A stretch of 43,210 nt of DNA from Ruminococcus sp. (GTDB taxonomy: Bacteria; Bacillota; Clostridia; Oscillospirales; Ruminococcaceae), in assembly GCA_021201755.1 (NCBI GenBank), contig JAJQEI010000025.1, positions 1 to 43,210 of the forward strand. The letters run 5' to 3'. The position numbers and the translations under genes were made by a program. Each line of letters starts with the position of its first letter. Position 1 is the first letter of the stretch. This document shows, in pieces, positions 8,145-15,788 of the stretch. Below the pieces are notes generated by a model that saw nothing but the letters and a program-made list of their open reading frames with translations, was not told the origin of the DNA and did not search any database.

Positions 8145-8708
8145 CTACTTCTTTTTTGGTTTATTTTCCTCCGGAAGCAGTTTCCGCTTGACACAGAACA
8201 TATTTTCGATGATATGGGCGATCGATTCTTCTACGATTTCCGGCTTGAATTCTTTTTTATTTTTAAAATTCTGGAAAGTGTGCAACGTACCAATAATCAA
8301 AAAGGAAAGCTTAATTTCCTCTTCTTCGTTGGCGGCGTAATGCGTGTAATATCCCTTTAGCTTCTCCTCCAGTTTGTTGAAAAAGTAATAGATTCGATCT
8401 CGATAGAGTGGAAAAAGCGCATCTAGATTTGTTTGAATGCTATTTTGTAAACCCTTAAAAAATCGTCTTGGATCAAAAATCAGGCTGTCTTTTTCTACGA
8501 AATTATCCCAAAAATTCTGGAACACCTCTTTTTCCAATTCTTCTGACAGTGCATAAACGTCTGTATAGTATTTATAAAAAGTACTTTTATTGATGAGTGC
8601 AATGTGGCAAATGTCTGTTACTTTCACCTTTTCTAATGGGTAGTTTTGTCGTAGCGACAAAAACGCCTCTCGAATTACTTTCTTGGTCTTGACAATGCGT
8701 AGATCCAT
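8145..8708 (-). CDS. TetR/AcrR-family transcriptional regulator
   Basis: 187 residues. Residues about 5-55 form the TetR helix-turn-helix (TKKVIREAFLSL, then VKVTDICHIALINKSTFYKYY). The remainder is a helical ligand-binding and dimerisation domain with no informative motif. The C-terminus is very basic (KPKKK). The start ATG has AAGGAG 8 nt upstream. It is divergent from a heterodimeric ABC exporter pair and separated from it by a palindromic site, the usual arrangement for a regulator that represses its own gene and a drug-type exporter. The inducer is unknown. Confidence 0.88.
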   Translation of the reverse strand: MDLRIVKTKKVIREAFLSLRQNYPLEKVKVTDICHIALINKSTFYKYYTDVYALSEELEKEVFQNFWDNFVEKDSLIFDPRRFFKGLQNSIQTNLDALFPLYRDRIYYFFNKLEEKLKGYYTHYAANEEEEIKLSFLIIGTLHTFQNFKNKKEFKPEIVEESIAHIIENMFCVKRKLLPEENKPKKK

Positions 8709-8740
8709 AACTTTTTCTCCTTGTTAATCAACTGTTTTTC

Positions 8741-8763
8741 AAAGTAGTTGAATAAACTACTTT
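8741..8763. promoter_or_regulatory. TetR operator-like palindrome
   Basis: AAAGTAGTT (8741-8749), GAATA, AACTACTTT (8755-8763): perfect 9-bp arms. It lies in the tetR 5' leader, 17 bp upstream of the -35 of the exporter promoter. A half-site AAAACTACC recurs at about 8823-8831. Its position beside a TetR gene makes it the likely operator. Confidence 0.65.
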
Positions 8764-8779
8764 AAAATAAAATTGATGG

Positions 8780-8808
8780 TTGCAATTAAGCGACTGATGT
8801 TGTATAAT
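8780..8808 (+). promoter_or_regulatory. Promoter of the ABC exporter operon
   Basis: TTGCAA (8780-8785), 17-nt spacer, TATAAT (8803-8808). Transcription would start near 8815, leaving a leader of nearly 300 nt before the first exporter gene. Confidence 0.65.
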
Positions 8809-8811
8809 TTA

Positions 8812-8840
8812 ATTATAGTATAAAAACTACCACTTGTCAA
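8812..8840 (-). promoter_or_regulatory. Promoter of the TetR gene
   Basis: On the minus strand TTGACA (8840-8835), a 17-nt spacer and TATAAT (8817-8812): a full consensus. Its start point (about 8805) falls inside the -10 of the opposing exporter promoter, so the two promoters face each other and overlap. Confidence 0.7.
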
Positions 8841-8967
8841 GCTTTTTTATTGGTGTTGTTAAAGCTGACTACTGGTGGCTTTTGGAATAAGGATTTTGGG
8901 ACATAAAAATAAAATGGCGATAGGGAGGAAACTGTCGTGAGAAAGAAAAGATTGGAGTTGGTTTTAC

Positions 8968-9111
8968 TTGAAGCAAGAGAAATGTTGTAAACCATTGCTA
9001 GTCCTGGGTTTTATCAGTTCTGCGCTCTTTGCTACTAGAGTTTTGATCTATTGTGGCGCAGTGGAATATTGGACAGGAACAAACGGCAAATCGAATGGAG
9101 GAAAAATATGA
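8968..9111 (+). CDS. Possible 47-aa leader peptide overlapping the exporter start
   Basis: A TTG-started frame encodes KQEKCCKPLLVLGFISSALF and continues with ATRVLIYCGAVEYW to a TGA that overlaps the ATG of the first exporter gene (ATATGA). It has a hydrophobic middle. A second, 17-codon GTG frame with a good GGGAGG site (8937-8990) overlaps its start in another frame. The pair could be one frameshifted small gene or chance. The ribosome site of the TTG is weak, so this entry is tentative. Confidence 0.25.
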   Translation: MKQEKCCKPLLVLGFISSALFATRVLIYCGAVEYWTGTNGKSNGGKI

Positions 9112-10874
9112 TTCGTACACTGAAATATTTAACCAAAAAAGAATGGGGCTTGGTGTTTCTGGCGTTGGTGTTTATTGTAGTGCAGGTATGGCTAGAAATG
9201 ACCATGCCGGGTTATATGTCGGATATTACGTTGTTAATTGAAACCGAAGGTAGCGAGATGTCTGATATTCTTTCAGCTGGCAGTAAGATGCTGGCGTGTG
9301 CTTTGGGAAGCTTGGTTAGCTCCATTATTGTAGCGGCTGTGTCTGCACGCATTGCCAGTAATTATAGTGCAGTCTTGCGTGGTAAGCTATTCCACAAGGT
9401 GCAGAGTTTTTCTATGGAAGAAATCGGGCATTTTTCCACAGCAAGCCTCATCACTCGTTCTACGAATGATGTGACTCAGGTGCAAATGCTGATTGTTATG
9501 GGCTTACAAATGTTAATTAAAGCACCGATAACGGCAGTTTGGGGAATTTGTAAAATCGTCGGAAAAGCGTGGGAGTGGACGCTGATAATAGTGATTGCGG
9601 TTGTTGTTCTACTGCTTGTTGTAGGCATTTGTATTGCACTGGCATTCCCGAAATTCCGCAAGATGCAATTACTCACGGATGATATAAACCGTGTTACAAG
9701 AGAAAATCTAACCGGTTTGCAGGTTGTACGTGCTTACAATGCAGAAAAATATCAAGAAGATAAATTTGATCGTGCTAACAATAATTTGAATCGTACACAG
9801 CTATTTACTTACCGTGTTATGGCATTTTTGATGCCGACCATTCAAATGATTATGAGTGGTATTTCGTTGGCTGTTTATTGGGTTGGTGCCGTACTTATTA
9901 ATGATAGTGCGATGGATGAGAAGATGACACTGTTTTCGGATATGGTAGTATTCTCACAATATGCGGTTTACGTAATTATGTCATTTATGATGCTAGTTAT
10001 GATCTTTATGATGCTGCCTCGTGCGTCAGTAGCTGGTAAGCGTATTATGGAGGTTATGGACACGAAGTGTAGAATTATCGATGGTACACGCAAAAATGGA
10101 GAATCCGGTCAATCTGGTGAAATTGAATTTCGTGATGTTTCCTTCCGATATCTGGATTCTGAAGGTGCCGAAGGAAACGTATTAGAGCATATCTCCTTTA
10201 CAGCACATCGGGGCGAAACCATTGCCTTTATTGGTTCAACAGGTTGTGGAAAGAGTACACTGATTAACCTTGTACCACGATTCTATGACGTCACAGAAGG
10301 TCAAGTTCTAGTGGACGGCGTCAATGTCAAAGAGTATGCACAAAAGGAATTGCGCAATAAAATTGGCTATGTTTCTCAAAAGGCGACGCTGTTCGGTGGA
10401 ACGATTCGATCAAATGTGTCGTATGGCGACAACGGAAAACAGTCTGCTGATACAGAACAAGTGGCAGAAGCAATTGAAATAGCACAGGCAAGCGAATTTG
10501 TCGAAAAATTGGCTGATAAATATGACAACTTTGTAGCACAGGGCGGATCAAATTTCTCCGGCGGTCAGAAACAGCGACTGTCTATTTCGAGAGCCATTGC
10601 CCGTGATCCAGAGATTTTGATATTCGATGATTCATTCTCCGCACTGGATTACAAGACAGACCGTATACTGCGGAACGCTTTGCAGAAGCATTGCAAGAAT
10701 ACGACTAAAATGATTGTAGCGCAGCGTATTGGAACCATTCGGGATGTAGATAAAATCGTAGTGCTTGATGATGGAAAAGTTGCCGGAATAGGAACACACA
10801 AGGAACTTATGCAGAATTGCGAGACTTATCAACAAATTGCCCTGTCACAACTTTCAAAGGAGGAACTTGCCTAA
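9108..10874 (+). CDS. ABC exporter half-transporter, degenerate-site subunit
   Basis: 588 residues: a six-helix type IV exporter membrane domain (about 1-320) followed by an ATPase domain. Walker A is STGCGKST, the signature is FSGGQKQR, and Walker B is ILIFDDSF. Walker B ends in Asp-Asp, so the catalytic Glu is replaced by Asp, the mark of the non-canonical NBD in heterodimeric exporters such as BmrCD or TM287/288. ATG 9108 is chosen for the GGAGG 6-7 nt upstream; the frame is open 19 codons further up. It overlaps the next gene by one base (TAATG). Substrate unknown; the TetR neighbour suggests a toxic compound. Confidence 0.9.
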   Translation: MIRTLKYLTKKEWGLVFLALVFIVVQVWLEMTMPGYMSDITLLIETEGSEMSDILSAGSKMLACALGSLVSSIIVAAVSARIASNYSAVLRGKLFHKVQSFSMEEIGHFSTASLITRSTNDVTQVQMLIVMGLQMLIKAPITAVWGICKIVGKAWEWTLIIVIAVVVLLLVVGICIALAFPKFRKMQLLTDDINRVTRENLTGLQVVRAYNAEKYQEDKFDRANNNLNRTQLFTYRVMAFLMPTIQMIMSGISLAVYWVGAVLINDSAMDEKMTLFSDMVVFSQYAVYVIMSFMMLVMIFMMLPRASVAGKRIMEVMDTKCRIIDGTRKNGESGQSGEIEFRDVSFRYLDSEGAEGNVLEHISFTAHRGETIAFIGSTGCGKSTLINLVPRFYDVTEGQVLVDGVNVKEYAQKELRNKIGYVSQKATLFGGTIRSNVSYGDNGKQSADTEQVAEAIEIAQASEFVEKLADKYDNFVAQGGSNFSGGQKQRLSISRAIARDPEILIFDDSFSALDYKTDRILRNALQKHCKNTTKMIVAQRIGTIRDVDKIVVLDDGKVAGIGTHKELMQNCETYQQIALSQLSKEELA

Positions 10875-12712
10875 TGGAAACAAATACGACAAATGTACAA
10901 TCAAGAAGACTTGGTCCTTCTGGAAGACTTGGTCCTTCTGGAAGAAATGGAAATGGTGAAAAGGCAAAAGATTTCAGTGGCACAATGAAAAAGCTGATTA
11001 TCTATTGCAGAAGATCTATGCCAGCAGTGATTATATCGCTTTTATTCGCAGTCATTGCAACCATTCTTAATCTATTAGGACCAGATAAATTATCAGATAT
11101 GACAGACTTGATTACCGAAGGCATTGCTACCGGCATTGACATGGACGGCATTTTGGAAATCGGTGTTACATTGATTATTTTTTATGGATGTGGATTTATT
11201 TTAAATGATACACAGGGTATCATTATGGCGAATGTCGTTCAGCGATTGACAAGAAATCTGCGTACTGATATTTCTCATAAAATCAATCGTTTACCTATGG
11301 ATTACTATAATCACACTTCTACTGGTGATGTATTATCTCGTGTTACCAACGACGTGGATACATTAGCACAAGCGTTGAATCAAAGCTTACGAACTCTGGT
11401 ATCTGCTATTGTACTATTTGTGGGAAGCTTAATCATGATGTTGGTTACGAACGTGATTATGACTCTAACCGCAATTGTAGCAACAATCATTGGTTTTGCT
11501 TTGATGATGTTAATTATGAGCAAAAGCCAGAAATATTTCATACGTCAACAAATGCATCTGGGCGAAATCAATGGTCACGTCGAGGAAATTTATACAGGTC
11601 ACACAGTAGTCAAAGCGTATAATGGTGAAGAAGCTGCAGAGCAGACATTTGAAACCATGAACGAAAATTTACGAGATAGTGCATTCAAGGCACAGACTTT
11701 GTCTGGTATGATGATGCCAATTATGACATTTATCGGAAACTTTGCGTACGTGGCAGTGTGTGTTGTAGGTGGTATGCTTGCAATCAATGGGAATATCTCC
11801 TTTGGCGTAATCGTTGCCTTTATGCTATATGTCCGATTCTTTACACAACCATTATCGCAGATTGCACAGTCGTTCCAGATGCTGCAATCCGCAGCAGCCG
11901 GTGGCGAACGTGTCTTTGAATTCATCGAGGCAGAGGAGATGGAGAATGAGAGCCATAAAACTGCAAAGTTAGACAAGGCGAAAGGGTATGTGAATTTTGA
12001 ACACGTGAAATTTGGCTATACGCCAGAGCATACTATTATTCACGATTTTACTGCACAGGCAAAACCTGGACAGAAAATTGCGATTGTCGGACCAACTGGT
12101 GCTGGAAAGACGACAATGGTTAATTTGCTTATGCGATTCTATGAGATTCAGAGTGGTTCAATTCAAATAGACGGTATTTCTATAAAAGATATGACACGAG
12201 AGAACGTACACAGCCAATTCTGTATGGTATTGCAGGATACGTGGTTATTTGAGGGTTCTGTTCGGGAAAATCTGGTGTACTGTGGGGACGAAGTGCCGGA
12301 TGAGGAGATTATGCAAGCGTGCAAGGCCGTTGGACTTGATCACTTTATTCAGACGTTATCTCACGGTTACGACACTATATTAAATGACCAAGTAAATCTG
12401 TCTCAGGGGCAGAAACAACAACTGACCATTGCTCGTGCGATGATTGCCAATAAGCCGATTCTGATTTTGGACGAAGCGACTAGCTCTGTAGACACAAGAA
12501 CAGAATTAGTTATTCAGAATGCTATGGATCGCCTGATGGAAAACCGCACCTCGTTTGTGATTGCACACCGATTGTCTACGATTAAGAATGCCGACTTAAT
12601 TCTAGTTATGAGAGACGGCGACATTATTGAAAGTGGAAACCATGAAACTTTGCTTCAAAAGGGCGGTTTTTATGCAGAACTGTATAATAGCCAATTTGAA
12701 CAGGCGTCGTAA
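10874..12712 (+). CDS. ABC exporter half-transporter, catalytic subunit
   Basis: 612 residues. An N-terminal extension of about 35 residues (rich in Gly, Arg, Ser) carries a tandem repeat of RLGPSG. The membrane domain (about 45-350) and NBD follow. Walker A is PTGAGKTT and Walker B is ILILDEAT with the catalytic Glu. The signature is LSQGQKQQ instead of LSGGQ. This complements the upstream partner: one canonical and one degenerate ATP site, built from this signature and the partner's Walker motifs. AAAGGAGG precedes the ATG, and the frame overlaps the upstream gene by one base. A strong terminator follows. Confidence 0.9.
   Translation: METNTTNVQSRRLGPSGRLGPSGRNGNGEKAKDFSGTMKKLIIYCRRSMPAVIISLLFAVIATILNLLGPDKLSDMTDLITEGIATGIDMDGILEIGVTLIIFYGCGFILNDTQGIIMANVVQRLTRNLRTDISHKINRLPMDYYNHTSTGDVLSRVTNDVDTLAQALNQSLRTLVSAIVLFVGSLIMMLVTNVIMTLTAIVATIIGFALMMLIMSKSQKYFIRQQMHLGEINGHVEEIYTGHTVVKAYNGEEAAEQTFETMNENLRDSAFKAQTLSGMMMPIMTFIGNFAYVAVCVVGGMLAINGNISFGVIVAFMLYVRFFTQPLSQIAQSFQMLQSAAAGGERVFEFIEAEEMENESHKTAKLDKAKGYVNFEHVKFGYTPEHTIIHDFTAQAKPGQKIAIVGPTGAGKTTMVNLLMRFYEIQSGSIQIDGISIKDMTRENVHSQFCMVLQDTWLFEGSVRENLVYCGDEVPDEEIMQACKAVGLDHFIQTLSHGYDTILNDQVNLSQGQKQQLTIARAMIANKPILILDEATSSVDTRTELVIQNAMDRLMENRTSFVIAHRLSTIKNADLILVMRDGDIIESGNHETLLQKGGFYAELYNSQFEQAS
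10907..10942 (+). repeat. 18-bp tandem duplication inside the exporter N-terminal extension
   Basis: Two exact copies of an 18-bp unit beginning AGACTTGGTCC (10907-10924 and 10925-10942) encode RLGPSG twice, and a partial third copy follows. Perfect identity suggests recent slippage; copy number may vary between strains. Confidence 0.8.
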
Positions 12713-12740
12713 GTAAAAAGTCGAGATTTTAAGCATATAA

Positions 12741-12773
12741 AAAGCCCCTACAGAAGAATTGCAGGGGTTTTTG
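12741..12773 (+). terminator. Rho-independent terminator of the ABC exporter operon
   Basis: CCCCT and AGGGG arms, extended by AAAGC/GTTTT ends, are followed by TTTTTG. It starts about 30 nt after the exporter stop codon. Confidence 0.75.
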
Positions 12774-13000
12774 CACCTATATGAAAGAAATTTTTGTACT
12801 GTACCAAATTGATTTTGGTTTTATTATTCTGGTGAAGAATGATCCAAAAATTGAAGAAATCAGACATTTTGGTTGAATGCTGGATTAATCATAAAAATCA
12901 CTTGCAATATTTACAGTTTCGTGGTATAAAATCATGTGGTGTTATGTCAAATCTTGACGCATAATGAAAATTCGGAAAAAAATGCAGAATGCGAAAATTT
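12774..13000. other. Intergenic region without a supported gene
   Basis: About 230 nt between the exporter terminator and the fumarase promoter. A 31-codon ATG frame at 12781 lacks a ribosome binding site and was not accepted. Nothing else was recognised. Confidence 0.5.
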
Positions 13001-13004
13001 ACTC

Positions 13005-13033
13005 TTGCAAAATAAGATGAAATATGTTATAAT
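13005..13033 (+). promoter_or_regulatory. Promoter of the fumarase / Hdr-Flx-Frd cluster
   Basis: TTGCAA (13005-13010), 17-nt spacer, TATAAT (13028-13033). It is the only convincing promoter I see on this strand before the one at 23367. Confidence 0.7.
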
Positions 13034-13050
13034 AATTATAATGGTGTTTT

Positions 13051-13072
13051 ATAAGATGTTATAACTTCTTAT
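13051..13072. promoter_or_regulatory. 22-bp near-perfect palindrome in the fumarase leader
   Basis: ATAAGATGTTA and TAACTTCTTAT form half-sites that are inverted copies except at one symmetric pair. The site begins about 10 nt downstream of the expected transcription start, a classic repressor position. It does not fit Rex, Fnr or Fur consensus well. Confidence 0.55.
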
Positions 13073-13106
13073 GAGAACCAAAATTTAACAAATAGGAGAG
13101 ATGAAC

Positions 13107-14483
13107 ATGGAGTATCGCATTGAGCATGACTCAATGGGTGAAGTTCGGGTTCCAGCCGATAAATATTGGGCAGCGCAGACACAGCGTAGTCACGAGAATT
13201 TTCCGATTGGTGTTGGAATTGAAACCATGCCACGGGAAATCACCCATGCATTCGGTATCTTGAAAAAAGCAGCGGCAATTGCAAATCATGAACTGTGTCC
13301 GGAGAGAATGACGGATGAAAAGTTGGCGGCTATTTCCGCAGCGTGTGATGAGGTGATTTCTGGATGCCTAAATGATCATTTTCCACTGGTCGTTTGGCAG
13401 ACTGGCAGCGGCACACAGTCGAACATGAATGCCAATGAGGTAATTGCCAATCGTGGGAATGAAATTGCAGGGAAGAAATTGCTGCATCCCAATGATGACG
13501 TCAATATGAGTCAATCCTCCAATGACACGTTCCCTACAGCGATGCATATTTCTGCTGTTTTAGCGATTGAAGATGAAGTTTTACCAGCGATCGATGCACT
13601 GACGACAACGTTGCTCCGTTTAGAAGAGGAGAATGAAGGTATTGTTAAGAGTGGTCGCACGCATTTGCAGGATGCAACCCCTATTAAATTTTCTCAGGAA
13701 ATAAGCGGGTGGCGTGCTTCACTGGAAAAAGATCGTGAGATGCTTGTTTCAGCATTGCCTTATCTCAAGACGCTGGCATTGGGCGGTACAGCCGTGGGTA
13801 CTGGATTGAATACGCCGGCTGGTTTTGATGTTGCAGTTGCAAAAGCTGTTTCTGCCTTGACGAAAAAGAAATTTGTGACTGCTGAAAATAAATTTCATGC
13901 ATTGACAAGTAAAGATGAGATTGTCTTTGCACATGGTGCGTTAAAAGCATTGGCGGCAGACATGATGAAAATTGCAAACGACGTACGCTGGCTGGCAAGC
14001 GGCCCTAGAGATGGTTTGGGCGAAATTACGATTCCAGAAAATGAGCCTGGCTCTTCGATTATGCCTGGAAAGGTTAATCCGACACAGTGTGAACAGGTGA
14101 CGATGGTCGCAGTGCAGGTGATGGGTAATGATGTGGCAGTTGGTATGGCAGCTTCACAAGGCAATTTTGAGCTAAATGTTTTCATGCCAGTTTGCGCTTA
14201 TAATTTCTTGCAGTCGGCAAGACTTTTGTCGGAATCTATTCTCTCCTTTAATCAGAATTGCGCAGTAGGTATTAAAACAAATCGTGAAAAGATGCACTAC
14301 AATTTGTACAATTCTTTGATGCTGGTGACAGCACTTAATCCATACATCGGCTATGAAAACGCTGCCAAAACGGCGAAAAAAGCGTTTCATGACAATATTT
14401 CTCTGAAAGAAGCTTGCGTAGCACTGGGCTTCTTGACGGCGGAACGGTTTGACGAAGTATTTCATCCGGAACAGATGGTATAA
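13107..14483 (+). CDS. fumC: Class II fumarate hydratase
   Basis: 458 residues. Fumarase C interconverts malate and fumarate in the cytosol and needs no Fe-S cluster. The lyase signature GSSIMPGKVNP is near residue 315, SGRTHLQDATP near 183, and the TGSGTQSNMNANEV block near 98. ATG 13107 is preferred to the ATG two codons earlier because AGGAG is 8 nt away from it and only 2 nt from the other. It is the first gene after the promoter at 13005 and the leader palindrome. The ten downstream genes of the cluster consume its product or the electrons, so it probably supplies fumarate for the fumarate reductase encoded at the 3' end. Confidence 0.95.
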   Translation: MEYRIEHDSMGEVRVPADKYWAAQTQRSHENFPIGVGIETMPREITHAFGILKKAAAIANHELCPERMTDEKLAAISAACDEVISGCLNDHFPLVVWQTGSGTQSNMNANEVIANRGNEIAGKKLLHPNDDVNMSQSSNDTFPTAMHISAVLAIEDEVLPAIDALTTTLLRLEEENEGIVKSGRTHLQDATPIKFSQEISGWRASLEKDREMLVSALPYLKTLALGGTAVGTGLNTPAGFDVAVAKAVSALTKKKFVTAENKFHALTSKDEIVFAHGALKALAADMMKIANDVRWLASGPRDGLGEITIPENEPGSSIMPGKVNPTQCEQVTMVAVQVMGNDVAVGMAASQGNFELNVFMPVCAYNFLQSARLLSESILSFNQNCAVGIKTNREKMHYNLYNSLMLVTALNPYIGYENAAKTAKKAFHDNISLKEACVALGFLTAERFDEVFHPEQMV

Positions 14484-14597
14484 TCGAAGAACGGTTTCAT
14501 ACTTTGCATTTACAAAGATCAATATGACGGCTCAACTGTCGATTTTTAAAAAATCAGCAGTGATGAAGCTGTTAAAATGGAAGGAAAGGTAGTTGCT

Positions 14598-15380
14598 ATG
14601 ACATACAGTTATTTTCCAGGCTGTACGCTCAAAACCAAGGCAAAGGATTTGGACAGATATGCACGGATTTCTGCTGAAGCTTTGGGCTTTACGCTGGAAG
14701 AACTCCCAGATTGGCAGTGCTGCGGTGGTGTGTATTCCATGGCAAAAGACGAAATTGCTACAAAACTTTCGTCGATTCGTGCGTTGGCAAAAGCCAGAGA
14801 TTTGGGACAACCACTGGTGACGTTATGTTCTGCTTGTCATAATGTCATCAAACAAGTCAATCATGATATGCAGACAGATGATAATATTGTTCAGAAGGCA
14901 AACAATTATCTCAAGCTGGATACGCCATATCAAGGTGAAACACAGGTGCTGCATTACCTAGAAGTATTACGAGATATTGTGGGATTTGATAATCTAAAAA
15001 AACAAGTGACAAATCCACTAAAAGGAAAAAAGATTGCGGCATATTATGGATGTCTTTTACTGCGTCCTGGCAAAGTGATGCAGATGGATAATCCGGAAAA
15101 TCCGATAATTTTAGAGGATTTTATTCGAGCAATTGGTGCAACGCCAGTGCTTTATCCCATGCGAAATGAATGCTGCGGCGGATATGTGACACTGGATGAA
15201 AAATCAGTGGCACAGTCAAGAAGCAACAAGGTTATGACCAGCGCAAAAGAAAACGGTGCCGATATGGTAATCACAGCCTGTCCACTTTGTTTGTATAATC
15301 TCCAAAAAAATTCCGGCGTTTCGGATTTGTCTGTGGTATACTTTACTGAGCTTCTTGCAGAAGCACTGGGACTAAAGTGA
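14598..15380 (+). CDS. hdrB: HdrB-like subunit, CCG-domain (heterodisulfide reductase type)
   Basis: 260 residues with two cysteine-rich CCG domains. The first has CCGG near residue 41 and CSACHNVIK near 77. The second has YYGCLLLRPG near 149, NECCGG near 192 and ACPLCLYNLQ near 228. In HdrB these bind the unusual 4Fe-4S clusters that split disulfides. ATG 14598 gives the normal HdrB N-terminus (MTYSYFPGC) and has GGAAAGG upstream; an ATG 21 nt earlier is less likely. It lies 114 nt after fumC with no clear promoter or terminator between, and 13 nt before hdrC. Its disulfide or thiol partner is unknown here. Confidence 0.92.
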   Translation: MTYSYFPGCTLKTKAKDLDRYARISAEALGFTLEELPDWQCCGGVYSMAKDEIATKLSSIRALAKARDLGQPLVTLCSACHNVIKQVNHDMQTDDNIVQKANNYLKLDTPYQGETQVLHYLEVLRDIVGFDNLKKQVTNPLKGKKIAAYYGCLLLRPGKVMQMDNPENPIILEDFIRAIGATPVLYPMRNECCGGYVTLDEKSVAQSRSNKVMTSAKENGADMVITACPLCLYNLQKNSGVSDLSVVYFTELLAEALGLK

Positions 15381-15393
15381 GGAGGAACGTCAA

Positions 15394-15774
15394 ATGGCAG
15401 ATTATAAACAGGTTGTACTGAACGCCAGCGGCGTAAATCCGCTGAAATGTATGCGTTGTGGAAAATGCAGTGGTACTTGTCCGTCTTATGATGCAATGGA
15501 ATATCATCCACATCAGTTCGTGTACATGGTGGAAAAGGGTGAAATTGAAAAACTGATGGCTTCAAAGTCGATTTATACGTGTCTTTCCTGTTTCGCTTGT
15601 GTAGAACGCTGCCCGAGAGATGTAGAACCGGCAAAGCTTATCGAAGTGGTACGGCTGGCTGTTGTTCGGCAGCAAGGACGAAATCACTTAAAGTCGGAAT
15701 ATGTTCCGGAGCGAATCGATGATGACCTGCCACAACAGGCGATTGTCAGTGCATTTCGGAAATACACCAAATAA
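15394..15774 (+). CDS. hdrC: HdrC-like ferredoxin subunit
   Basis: 126 residues with two 4Fe-4S motifs, CMRCGKCSGTCP (near residues 20-31) and CLSCFACVERCP (near 64-75), the HdrC layout. It passes electrons from HdrA to the HdrB active site. AGGAGG precedes its ATG, and it is spaced 13 nt after hdrB and 14 nt before hdrA, so it is part of one operon. Confidence 0.92.
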   Translation: MADYKQVVLNASGVNPLKCMRCGKCSGTCPSYDAMEYHPHQFVYMVEKGEIEKLMASKSIYTCLSCFACVERCPRDVEPAKLIEVVRLAVVRQQGRNHLKSEYVPERIDDDLPQQAIVSAFRKYTK

Positions 15775-15788
15775 GGAGGCATAAAACC

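Noticed and set aside
12781..12876. 31-codon ATG frame between the exporter terminator and the fumarase promoter
   Set aside because: It starts right after a terminator, with no ribosome binding site or promoter and no recognisable protein.
14484..14597. Separate promoter or terminator between fumC and hdrB
   Set aside because: Only a 3-bp hairpin and a GATTTTT/AAAAATC symmetry are present, and no -35/-10 pair fits, so cotranscription is assumed.
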